Below are positions 26,078-34,396 of a stretch of DNA of 64,000 nucleotides, in pieces; the stretch's first letter is position 1; the number at the start of each line of letters is the position of its first letter. The position numbers were made by a program, and so were the translations under genes. The notes under the pieces are model-generated. The model made no database searches, had not been told where the DNA came from, and saw only the letters and a list, made by a program, of their open reading frames with translations. The stretch comes from Sporosarcina aquimarina. GTDB lineage: Bacteria; Bacillota; Bacilli; Bacillales_A; Planococcaceae. Location: positions 45,194-109,193 of the forward strand of contig NZ_JACLBZ010000021.1 of the NCBI RefSeq assembly GCF_019748715.1, given 5' to 3'.

Positions 26078-27211
26078 TCACAACCTTTCCAGTATATGAA
26101 CGGTAGAATACGAACCGGTTCCGCCTAAGTTTTGCGCCAATGCAAGCCGAGCGCCTTCAACTTGGTTCGGAGCAGTACCGCGCAGCTGCTGGACGAGATG
26201 ATAAATCTGGGCAATGCCTGTCGCCCCGATAGGATGGCCACGCGATAGCAATCCACCACTTGTATTCACTGGTTTGCCGCCCGTCACTTTCGTCTGACCT
26301 TGTTCTATTGCGAGCCAGCCTTCCCGTTTATTAAAGAAACCTAGTTCCTCAATCGCTAACATCTCCGTCATGGAGAAACAGTCATGGATTTCGACTACAT
26401 CGATATCGTCCGGGCTAACTCCCGCCTTTTCATATGCCAAACGACCAGATTCCCGAACTGCTGGAAGCGACAACAAATCAGCAGCGTCCTGCATTTGCGT
26501 AGGACCCGAACTTTGTGCAGACGCTCGAATATGAACGCCTCCTTTTTTCCGTGAAATAATTAATGCAGCCGCTCCGTCAGTGGTTGGTGAACAATCGAAT
26601 AAACCGAGTGGCGACGTTATAATTCGTGCCTCCATGATCTCTTCCATCGTTGTCGGCTTCCGGAACTGGGCCAATGGATTGTTTAAAGCATTTTCTCTAT
26701 TCTTCATTGCAATCATCGCCAAATGTTCTTTGGTCGCCTCTGTCTCATAGAAATAGCGATTCGCCAGTACTCCGAAAAACCCAGGGAAGGTCAGACCTGC
26801 CTGTTTTTCATTGGAATCGGTATCCATCGCTGCGTTAATGGCCTGGGTTACGTCTGCGGTAGAAGCGTGTTTCATCTTCTCCACACCTGCTACTAACACG
26901 GTGTCATACTCACCGCTTAAGATGCCCATAATTCCTTGGCGCAACGCAATTCCTCCTGAAGCACATGCACCTTCCACTTTGGCTGTCGGAACATAGCCAA
27001 GTCCGAGTTCATTCGCGACAATTGCACCAAGGATTTCTTGATTGGATATTGAGCCGCCCATGAAATTTCCGACAAATACCGCATCGACTTTTGGATTCCC
27101 TGCGTCTTCCAGCGCTTGAATGGAGGCTTCGAGTAACAGCGATTTCATGGATTGATCCACAAACTTCCCGAACTTGGTCATCCCGATTCCTTGTATATAG
27201 ACATTCGTCAC
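26078..27211 (-). CDS. SCP-x-type thiolase (acyl-CoA acetyltransferase family)
   Basis: Thiolase-fold enzyme of 377 aa. The nucleophilic Cys is in VEGACASGGIALRQG around residue 82, followed by EIHDCFSMTEMLAIEELGFF and GGLLSRGHPIGATG with the catalytic His. This matches the SCP-2/non-specific thiolase class that acts with DUF35 proteins, rather than the classical FadA type. GTG start overlaps the stop of the acyl-CoA ligase gene. Expected to carry out CoA-dependent C-C cleavage (or condensation) in the pathway encoded by the block. Confidence 0.9.
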   Translation of the reverse strand: MTNVYIQGIGMTKFGKFVDQSMKSLLLEASIQALEDAGNPKVDAVFVGNFMGGSISNQEILGAIVANELGLGYVPTAKVEGACASGGIALRQGIMGILSGEYDTVLVAGVEKMKHASTADVTQAINAAMDTDSNEKQAGLTFPGFFGVLANRYFYETEATKEHLAMIAMKNRENALNNPLAQFRKPTTMEEIMEARIITSPLGLFDCSPTTDGAAALIISRKKGGVHIRASAQSSGPTQMQDAADLLSLPAVRESGRLAYEKAGVSPDDIDVVEIHDCFSMTEMLAIEELGFFNKREGWLAIEQGQTKVTGGKPVNTSGGLLSRGHPIGATGIAQIYHLVQQLRGTAPNQVEGARLALAQNLGGTGSYSTVHILERL

Positions 27212-28689
27212 GACTGCACCCCCTCGTGCTGATTGCGCAACTCACGCTTCAATATTTTGCCGTATGAACTTTTTGGCAACTCCTCCACCAGGTGAATTTC
27301 CTTCGGCTTTTTGAAACTTGCCATATGATCTAGACATAGTTGAATCAATTCTTCAGTTGTAACAGTTTTCGTTCCGTTCGGGACTACATAAGCAATGACA
27401 TTCTCACCCCATTTGTCATCCGGCACACCGATGACACACGTCTCTTTGACTCCAGCATGCTTGTTGAGGACTTCTTCGACTTCTCTAGGGTAAATATTGA
27501 CACCGCCTGAGATGATGACATCTTTCTTGCGGTCGACAATATGCACGTAACCTTCTTCACTTTGCCAGCCTAGATCCCCTGTTTGTAGCCAGCCGTCAAT
27601 CAGCGTTTCATTCGTCGCCTTTTCATTGTTCCAATAGCCTTTCATGACAAGGGAACCTTTGCAGACAATTTCTCCGACCTCTCCCGCCGGCAGTTGAGCT
27701 CCTTGATCATCGACGATTTTCACATCTACGAACGGTCCTGTGCGCCCGCATGATTCCAAATGTTCACCAAGTTCCCGTTTCGGCATCATCGTAATGCACA
27801 TCGGTGCTTCCACCTGTCCGAATGTCTGCGCGAAAATAGGTCCCGTCAAAGCGAGTGCTTGCTCAAGTTTACTCGCGGCTATTGCCGATCCTGCCATATT
27901 GATCGATTTCAGCGTGGAAAGATTTTTCGGTTCAAATTTTGGATGTTGGACCATCAAATTTACCATCGTTGGCACTAAGAAGATAACGGTGATATTCTCT
28001 CTCTTCAGGTCCAGTACAAACTCTTCCGGTTCAAACTTACTGAATACCACTTGCGTCAGACCATACAGCCAAGCGACATGCGAAAGGAAATTACTGCCGT
28101 GCGTCAATGGAGCAACGTGACCAATGACATCGTCATAATCCGTTTCACATGCCAACGCGAGCGACAATGCACCTGAAATGACGTTACGATGACTCAACAT
28201 AACACCTTTCGGATTTCCTGTAGTGCCCGAGGTATACATGATGGCAAATGTATCATCTTCATCTACTTCGGCAATTGAATGAGCGCCTTGGCAGCTCTCA
28301 ATCGTTTTTTCGTATACCTCTCCAATTGGCAACACTTCCAATACCACATCAATTGATCGGATTAATTGCTCTTCTCCGATAATCAATTTCACATCGGCAT
28401 CTTCCAGCATATACTCATGTTCTTTCGGGTGAAGCCGATAATTTAACGGGACTTTGATGACGCCAGAAATGGCTGCCGCTACGTCTAGCTCAATATGCTC
28501 CAGACGATTCGACATCAGAATTGCAAAACGATCTCCTTTTTTTAATCCTATCTTCTCGAAATACGCAGAAAGCGCAAATGCTCGGTCCATCATTTCTTTA
28601 TACGTAAATGATCGTTGCTCATCTTTCACCGCTATCTTATTCGGATACGCAGCTGCTGATTTCATTGCCAGTTTTCCGATTGTTTCCAA
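27208..28689 (-). CDS. Acyl-CoA synthetase (AMP-forming ligase)
   Basis: ANL-superfamily ligase, 493 aa. The AMP/ATP motif IMYTSGTTGNPKGVMLSHRN (around residue 151), QTFGQVEAPMCITMMP, LQTGDLGWQSEEGYVHIVDR, and the C-terminal catalytic Lys in PKSSYGKILKREL are intact. It activates a carboxylic acid to its CoA ester. The substrate cannot be read from sequence; the surrounding TRAP, SDR and thiolase genes imply a hydroxy- or keto-acid derived compound. TTG start with AAGGAG 9 bases upstream. Confidence 0.9.
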   Translation of the reverse strand: METIGKLAMKSAAAYPNKIAVKDEQRSFTYKEMMDRAFALSAYFEKIGLKKGDRFAILMSNRLEHIELDVAAAISGVIKVPLNYRLHPKEHEYMLEDADVKLIIGEEQLIRSIDVVLEVLPIGEVYEKTIESCQGAHSIAEVDEDDTFAIMYTSGTTGNPKGVMLSHRNVISGALSLALACETDYDDVIGHVAPLTHGSNFLSHVAWLYGLTQVVFSKFEPEEFVLDLKRENITVIFLVPTMVNLMVQHPKFEPKNLSTLKSINMAGSAIAASKLEQALALTGPIFAQTFGQVEAPMCITMMPKRELGEHLESCGRTGPFVDVKIVDDQGAQLPAGEVGEIVCKGSLVMKGYWNNEKATNETLIDGWLQTGDLGWQSEEGYVHIVDRKKDVIISGGVNIYPREVEEVLNKHAGVKETCVIGVPDDKWGENVIAYVVPNGTKTVTTEELIQLCLDHMASFKKPKEIHLVEELPKSSYGKILKRELRNQHEGVQS

Positions 28690-28695
28690 ATCTTC

Positions 28696-29169
28696 TCACT
28701 CCTTCTTTAAAAAGTGAAACAGTGGTATGCCCAACATCTCATCCGGTTTCCGCTGCATATTTACGTCGAATACTGGAAATACAATAAACTCTACCGTAAT
28801 CGCAACTGGATTATTGCCTCGGATGAAATGACCGCCGTTAATCTTCTTATCACAGTCAACGAATATGCCATGGAAATGGATGTCTAGCTCCCCTTCCGCA
28901 CTATAACCGAGAAACCCTGTACCAGACAGCAACTCAACAGGTGTATCTGTCACGATTTGATCGGAGTATTGTAAGCTCTTATCCTCATTTTGATGCGGTT
29001 GTACAATTGTCGCATGTGCGAGGGAACCCATACATTGAAACTGAGCTGCCTCGACTCCATATTCCTTACATACTTCAATAATGCCTTCAAATAAATCGAT
29101 TTCTTTCTTCAAACGGCCAATAATGCGATGAGTTTTGTTGTCATACACCGCTTGAATGCGATTATCCAA
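28696..29169 (-). CDS. PPC/DUF296-domain protein
   Basis: 157 aa. The plant- and prokaryote-conserved (PPC) domain is recognisable from RIIGRLKKEIDLFEGIIEVC near the start, GSLAHATIVQ, and GELDIHFHGIFVD with HFIRGNNPVAITVEFIV. The FHGIF-like His cluster is a metal-binding signature of PPC trimers. Bacterial PPC proteins are mostly uncharacterised; some are annotated as DNA-binding by homology to plant AT-hook proteins, but no AT-hook is seen here. It overlaps the SDR gene by 8 bases; TTG start with GGGGG 8 bases upstream. Confidence 0.82.
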   Translation of the reverse strand: MDNRIQAVYDNKTHRIIGRLKKEIDLFEGIIEVCKEYGVEAAQFQCMGSLAHATIVQPHQNEDKSLQYSDQIVTDTPVELLSGTGFLGYSAEGELDIHFHGIFVDCDKKINGGHFIRGNNPVAITVEFIVFPVFDVNMQRKPDEMLGIPLFHFLKKE

Positions 29170-29920
29170 AACTGTATCCCCCGTCTACTTTCAAAACTTG
29201 TCCTGTTGTATAGCCTGATTCGGATGTTGCAAAATACAAAATAGCCTCAGCAATATCGGAAGGTGTACCAATCCGTTTAATCGCTTGTCCGCCGACATCG
29301 TATTCCACGCCTGCTGTAATTGCACTTTCCGTTGCGCCAGGTGCTACAGAATTACATGTGATGCCATGCTCACCGAGCTCCTTGGCCACCCATTTAGTTA
29401 ATGCGATGATTGCACCCTTTGAAGCGGAATAGGCTGGTCCAGATCTGCCGTCCTTCTTACCTCCTGAAGTCACGCCTCCGTTAAGCCCTGAAACGGAACT
29501 GATATTAATGATGCGCCCGTATTTCTGCTCGATCATATGTGGATAGACAACCGATTGAATGAATAAAAACGCAGCCTTTACATTCGTTTCCATATCGCGA
29601 TCCCACATATCCAGCGTCATCGTATCCAATCCTAGCCGACTGCAAGTTCCCGCATTGTTCACTAAAATATGCAATTCTCCAAACTTATCAGAAGCTCTGG
29701 CAATGGTCGCGCTGACAAACTCCGGATCTCTTATATCTCCTAAGCACTCCAAAAAGACTGCATCTTTTCGAGTTTCTTGAATAGCTGCAAGCGTTTTACT
29801 GCAGCTATTCAAGTCCACCAAAACAACATTGGCCCCTTCTTGCGAAAAAAGGAGGGCCGTCTGGGCACCAATTCCACTAGCCGCCCCTGTAATGATTGCC
29901 GTCTGTCCTTTCAGTTTCAC
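29162..29920 (-). CDS. Short-chain dehydrogenase/reductase (FabG-like)
   Basis: NAD(P)-dependent SDR of 252 aa. Visible are the cofactor motif TGAASGIGAQTA, NNAG (residue about 90), the catalytic Ser in INISSVSGLNGG, YSASKGA with Tyr and Lys, and the C-terminal GQVLKVDGGYSFG. The acidic residue after strand 2 (VLVDLN) favours NAD. Likely oxidises a hydroxyacyl or hydroxy-acid intermediate in the catabolic block. GTG start with GGAGGGG upstream. Confidence 0.9.
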   Translation of the reverse strand: MKLKGQTAIITGAASGIGAQTALLFSQEGANVVLVDLNSCSKTLAAIQETRKDAVFLECLGDIRDPEFVSATIARASDKFGELHILVNNAGTCSRLGLDTMTLDMWDRDMETNVKAAFLFIQSVVYPHMIEQKYGRIINISSVSGLNGGVTSGGKKDGRSGPAYSASKGAIIALTKWVAKELGEHGITCNSVAPGATESAITAGVEYDVGGQAIKRIGTPSDIAEAILYFATSESGYTTGQVLKVDGGYSFG

Positions 29921-29938
29921 AAGCACCCCTCCACTACT

Positions 29939-31261
29939 CTATTTAATATTTAATAGGTCTGGTAAAAATGTTGATATTTGCGGAATAAACGTAATGAGCA
30001 ACAAGATGATTACGGAAGAGACAACGAAAGGAAAGACCCCTCTCGATATTTGCCCAATCGATGTATTCGATATCCCGGCGGCCACAAATAAATTGAGACC
30101 TACAGGTGGTGTAAAGAGCCCAATCGCCAAGTTGACGGTCATAAACACACCGAACACGGTTGGGTCTACATCGAACATCAACACAATCGGCAATAAAATT
30201 GGAACGAAAATGTAATACGCAGAGATTGCATCGATAAACATTCCAGCAATCAATAAAATCATATTAATTAATAGTAGAATAATAATTTTATTATCCGAAA
30301 AACTTAACATTACGTCAGAAACTTGGCTGGCGATCTGCTCTGTCGTAATAATATACGCATAGACACTGGCCGCACTAACGATGAACATGACAACTGCTGT
30401 CTGAACACCCGCCGCAACCAAAATATCGTACAGTTTCTTCAACGTCAATTCACGATAGATGAAAAATCCAATGAATAAGCTATAAAAGACTGCAACAACC
30501 GCAGCTTCTGTCGGTGTAAAAAATCCGCCGTAAATTCCGCCCAAAATAATTACCGGAATCAACAAGCCCCAAATCGCACTTATAAACGCTTGAAAACGTT
30601 CTTTGCCTGTCGCTGGTTCAGTTTTCTGCTGAGCCGCCACTGGACCTTCCTGTTTTTCCTGACCACGTCTGACAAACATTGCTGCGAGGATGAAACCGAG
30701 ACCTAAAAGTAATCCAGGAATCACACCCGCCATAAACAGACGGCCAATTGAAACCGGAATCTGATCACCAGCTACCACTGCGAAAACGATAAATGCAATG
30801 CTGGGCGGTATAATAATTCCAATGGCTCCCGAACTTGCAACTAAGCCAGCAGCTGTTTCTACCTTATATCCATTTTTCACCATGCCGGGAATGAGAATGC
30901 CACCAATTGCTGCTACAGTTGCAGGTCCAGAACCCGAAATAGCCGCAAAAAAGATTGCGGTCATGACTGTCACAAAGATGATTCCACTTTTCCGGTGACC
31001 GACCAACGCTTGAGCAAAATCTATCAAACGTTTGGAAATCCCCGCGTATTCCATAATGACGCCCGCTAAAATAAAAAATGGAATTGCAAGCAACGTGAAC
31101 TTTGCTACACTCGTGTACATAATATCCGCTACCAATTCCAAGCCAAACAAGCCGCTTCCCGTAAATAGTACCGCAATGGACGATATGGCAAGGGCTACAG
31201 CAATCGGCATTCGAAGCATGACGAGAATGAAAAACAAGCCGAATAAAATTAAAGCTGTCAT
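29939..31261 (-). CDS. dctM: TRAP transporter large permease (DctM)
   Basis: 440 aa, about 12 membrane segments. DctM signatures include GSGPATVAAIGGILIPGMVKNGY, SSGAIGIIIPPSIAFIVF, TPTEAAVVAVFYSLFIGF and FTPPVGLNLFVAAGIS. It forms the ion-coupled channel of a tripartite ATP-independent periplasmic-type transporter for organic acids. The ATG overlaps the dctQ stop. It is part of dctP-dctQ-dctM transcribed ahead of the SDR gene. Confidence 0.94.
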   Translation of the reverse strand: MTALILFGLFFILVMLRMPIAVALAISSIAVLFTGSGLFGLELVADIMYTSVAKFTLLAIPFFILAGVIMEYAGISKRLIDFAQALVGHRKSGIIFVTVMTAIFFAAISGSGPATVAAIGGILIPGMVKNGYKVETAAGLVASSGAIGIIIPPSIAFIVFAVVAGDQIPVSIGRLFMAGVIPGLLLGLGFILAAMFVRRGQEKQEGPVAAQQKTEPATGKERFQAFISAIWGLLIPVIILGGIYGGFFTPTEAAVVAVFYSLFIGFFIYRELTLKKLYDILVAAGVQTAVVMFIVSAASVYAYIITTEQIASQVSDVMLSFSDNKIIILLLINMILLIAGMFIDAISAYYIFVPILLPIVLMFDVDPTVFGVFMTVNLAIGLFTPPVGLNLFVAAGISNTSIGQISRGVFPFVVSSVIILLLITFIPQISTFLPDLLNIK

Positions 31262-31743
31262 AATGGCTGCTCTCCCTTCCCATTTTGCTCACGGAATTCA
31301 GTAATCGTTACTTGGATTGAACGAATCAAACAAAACAGTGCCCCAATTGGCATCGATGTCGAGAACCACCATTGCGGCCATCCAAGTGAAGGTGTCTTCT
31401 GACCCATATCCACCTGATACTGCACCATCTTAATCCCGAAATATAATAGAATAACAAACAATAATACCATCATTAAACCTACCAGGATCGTAATAATATT
31501 CTTCAGCAATCTATTTCCCATATCATAAAGTAAGGTAAAACCAAGGTGCGCGTATTCACGCACACCAATGGCCGTTCCGACGAATGTTAACATGACAAAC
31601 AAATTGACCGTGATTTCCTCTGTAAAGGAAAATGAATAATTGGCAAATCCTCTGGAAAGCACATTTACGAATGCAATGGTGGACATGATGGACAACACGA
31701 TGACAACAATCCACTCTTCTAATCTATTGAGTATTCTTCCCAT
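31258..31743 (-). CDS. dctQ: TRAP transporter small permease (DctQ)
   Basis: 161 aa with four membrane segments and the DctQ features FTEEITVNLFVMLTFVGTAIG and GMKMVQ-like loop before SLGWPQWWFSTSMPIGALFC. Between dctP and dctM with short spacing or overlap; ribosome binding site GGAGGGTGG. Required partner of the large permease. Confidence 0.92.
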   Translation of the reverse strand: MGRILNRLEEWIVVIVLSIMSTIAFVNVLSRGFANYSFSFTEEITVNLFVMLTFVGTAIGVREYAHLGFTLLYDMGNRLLKNIITILVGLMMVLLFVILLYFGIKMVQYQVDMGQKTPSLGWPQWWFSTSMPIGALFCLIRSIQVTITEFREQNGKGEQPL

Positions 31744-31761
31744 ACATCCACCCTCCAGTTT

Positions 31762-32811
31762 TTATTGGTCGCGGAACTTGTCTAACAGATCCTTGCCCCA
31801 AATGTCTTCGTATTTATCGTAAACAGGCTGTACTGCTTCTGCGAATTGCGCCAACTCCTCATCGGTCGGTGCATAAAATTGCATGCCTGCATCCTTCAGT
31901 TCATCAATTTGCTTCGCTTCTTTTTCACGTGCCAATTCTACTTGATATTCCGCTGCTTCCTTACCTAACTTCTTAACTAGCTCTTGATCTTCTTTGCTCA
32001 TGGAATCAAACAATTTTTTGTTAATTCCAAGCACCAATGGATCGTAAGAGTAATTCCAAGTCGTTAAGTAATCCTGTACTTCATCCAATTTAGAGGAATG
32101 GATAACGTCGATTGGATTTTCCTGTCCGTCAATTGTTCCTTGCTGCAAAGCCGTAAAGACTTCTGAAAATGCCATAGTCGTCGGGTCAGCACCTAATGTA
32201 CGGTACAAGTCGGTATACATCGTAATTCCAGGAATTCGAATCTTCAGACTCTTCATATCAGCCGGTGTCTTAATCTCATGTTTACCGTTCGTAATTTGAC
32301 GGAAACCATTTTCACCAAACCCTAGTAACTCTACGTTCTTTTCATTCAGAATTTCTGCAATAGCTTCGCCGCCTGCACCGTTAAACACTTTGTCAACGCC
32401 GTCTTTATCTTTAAATAGGAATGGTGCGCTCGCTACTCCGAAACGGTCATCCAAAATGGAGTAAATGATTGTGGAGTGAAGACTTAAATCGGTCTGCCCT
32501 TTTGTCAGAAGCTCGACACCCTTGCCTTGATCTCCATTTGATAGTTGTTCGTTCGGGAAGACTTCGATTTTAATTCGGCCATCTGTCTCTTCATCTAAAT
32601 CTTGCGCCAGTTTGTCTGCCGCTTGATACCAAGTGGATGAGTCATTGACCGTTACAGACATTTTCAGTTTGTAGGATTTCCCATCTGAATCTGCACCGCT
32701 GCTGTCAGCGGAAGTTGACCCTTCTTTATCCGACGAACAAGCCGCCAACATGAGCATAGCCGATAAGCCGATAGCTCCCAATACACTTTTTTTCTTCATT
32801 TTCATCTTCAT
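31762..32811 (-). CDS. dctP: TRAP transporter substrate-binding lipoprotein (DctP)
   Basis: 349 aa. Lipoprotein signal with lipobox LAAC, then the DctP fold: GKGVELLTKGQTDLSLHS, the conserved Arg in LKIRIPGITMY that binds the substrate carboxylate, and FSEVFTALQQGTIDGQENPI. The ligand is therefore probably a carboxylate. Several ATG codons near the start make the exact start uncertain (32811 or 32805). A family-B repeat lies in the 271-base gap upstream, so this may begin a transcript separate from glcDF. Confidence 0.93.
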   Translation of the reverse strand: MKMKMKKKSVLGAIGLSAMLMLAACSSDKEGSTSADSSGADSDGKSYKLKMSVTVNDSSTWYQAADKLAQDLDEETDGRIKIEVFPNEQLSNGDQGKGVELLTKGQTDLSLHSTIIYSILDDRFGVASAPFLFKDKDGVDKVFNGAGGEAIAEILNEKNVELLGFGENGFRQITNGKHEIKTPADMKSLKIRIPGITMYTDLYRTLGADPTTMAFSEVFTALQQGTIDGQENPIDVIHSSKLDEVQDYLTTWNYSYDPLVLGINKKLFDSMSKEDQELVKKLGKEAAEYQVELAREKEAKQIDELKDAGMQFYAPTDEELAQFAEAVQPVYDKYEDIWGKDLLDKFRDQ

Positions 32812-32857
32812 TTCCCCCTAGTTTTTATCTAAGTACAGTCATCCAAACACCGTTGAT

Positions 32858-33046
32858 TTCCGTTCCAGACGGACGCTTTCCGCGGGCATGGCTTGAGCCT
32901 CCTCGTCCGCTTCGCTACCTGCGGGGTCTCAAGACTCATGCTATTCCCGCTGGAGTCGGTTTTGCCGCGGGCTCACACGAAGTGAGTCATGCAGCCGTTG
33001 CCGCAGGACGCGGCGATTTTAGGCTGCCTTCCACTACAATCAACTA
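32858..33046 (-). repeat. GC-rich intergenic repeat, family B copy 3 (longest)
   Basis: Contains on the plus strand GGACGCTTTCCGCGGGCATG, GAGCCTCCTCGTCCGCTTCG, CTGCGGGGTCTCAAGACTCA and a second part with GCCGTTGCCGCAGGACGCGG. The second part recurs alone at 49,195-49,252. It fills the gap between glcF and dctP, and no gene is seen in it. Confidence 0.8.
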
Positions 33047-33082
33047 GTATCTGTCCTTGCAAAAAAATTTAGTCTATTTAAC

Positions 33083-34396
33083 TTACTTAAATAGCTTCTC
33101 ATGTACTAAATCAACGATATGTACAGCTCTCGAAGTTTGTGCTAACCCTTCTCTCTCCACACCTACTTTCATCTGCAGCAAGCAACCGGGGTTGGTTGTG
33201 ACGATGGTGGTTGCTTCGATTTCTCGTACTTCTTCCATTTTGGCATCCAGGATCGTCATCGCCATCTCGGGCTGCAATAAATTATATATACCGGCGGAGC
33301 CACAACATAGGCGGGCGCCGGGTAATTCCACGAATATTGTATCGTTAATTGCTTGTAAAATCCGCCTTGGTTCATGGATGACACCATTGACGTTACGCAG
33401 GTGGCAAGAGTCTTGATAGGTGATCAATTCTTTTATTTCGGAAGCTGGACGCGCAGCCAGTTTCTCAACAATGCCCAATTGCATGAGCAAGGAGGAAATA
33501 TCGATTTGTTTTGCAACAAACACTTCGGCTTTTTCCAAGAGCACCTTGTCCTTTTCGAATAAACGATCATACTCCGCTAAAAATGCCCCGCAGCCGCCTG
33601 CATTATTGACAATGTAGTCTACATTGTCAGCATCAAATGCTTCTAAATTAACTCGCGCATTGCGGCTCGCACGATCCATCTCCCCACTATGACCTTGCAA
33701 CGCACCACAGCATTGCTGGTTTTTCGGGATAACAATCTCGCAGCCTAAAAACTCCAGCAAATCGATCGTATGTCGATTCGTTTCCTGAAACATCGTATCC
33801 ATCAAGCAGCCAGTAAAAAATGCCACCTTGGTCTTCTTTTCTTCTGAATGAACGAGCACTTTCGGCCGTTTCGGTGGATCAGGCAGGACCTTTTCCATGT
33901 CTCGCATCATAGATGGAAACAGATCCAGAAAACCGACTTTTCTGACAATGCTTTGCAAACCGGATTTCTGATAAAACCTTACAAGCCCCACTGCCTGCTT
34001 CATTCGCTTCTGGTCGGCGAATAAATGATCAAACGCGCCTTTTCGGATGACTTTCTCCTGCACAGAAAGCTGCTTAGCTGAGACGATTGCATCACGCGTC
34101 TCTTCAATCAACGTACCGTACTGGACACCCGCCGGGCAAGCTGGTTCGCACGCGCGGCAACCAAGACAGAGATCAAATGCCTCCTCAACTGAACCGTCCC
34201 ACGCAATGACTCCATCTCGTACGGCTTTCATCAAAGCAATACGTCCACGCGGTGATTGTGTTTCGTCATACCCTGAATGAATATATGTAGGACAGGCTGG
34301 CAAACAAAACCCACATCGCATACAGTCCATCAGCCGATTTTCATCCACGTGGGTGACAAATGCTTGGCGGATTGCTTCTGGTTGTGCGCTACTCAT
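33083..34396 (-). CDS. glcF: Glycolate oxidase iron-sulfur subunit
   Basis: 437 aa. Two 4Fe-4S motifs lie at the N terminus (MRCGFCLPACPTY and LCLGCRACEPACPAGVQYG), followed by two CCG domains (QQCCGALQGHSG and ARLCCGSAG). It passes electrons from the flavoprotein GlcD to the respiratory chain. The ATG at 34396 lies 5 bases before the glcD stop, so translation is coupled. A GlcE subunit is absent, as in B. subtilis ysfCD. The acid could be glycolate, D-lactate or another 2-hydroxyacid. Confidence 0.93.
   Translation of the reverse strand: MSSAQPEAIRQAFVTHVDENRLMDCMRCGFCLPACPTYIHSGYDETQSPRGRIALMKAVRDGVIAWDGSVEEAFDLCLGCRACEPACPAGVQYGTLIEETRDAIVSAKQLSVQEKVIRKGAFDHLFADQKRMKQAVGLVRFYQKSGLQSIVRKVGFLDLFPSMMRDMEKVLPDPPKRPKVLVHSEEKKTKVAFFTGCLMDTMFQETNRHTIDLLEFLGCEIVIPKNQQCCGALQGHSGEMDRASRNARVNLEAFDADNVDYIVNNAGGCGAFLAEYDRLFEKDKVLLEKAEVFVAKQIDISSLLMQLGIVEKLAARPASEIKELITYQDSCHLRNVNGVIHEPRRILQAINDTIFVELPGARLCCGSAGIYNLLQPEMAMTILDAKMEEVREIEATTIVTTNPGCLLQMKVGVEREGLAQTSRAVHIVDLVHEKLFK

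Noticed and set aside
25660..26106. 148-aa plus-strand ORF
   Set aside because: Antisense to the well-supported DUF35 gene and seeded by the TATGAGCG repeat.
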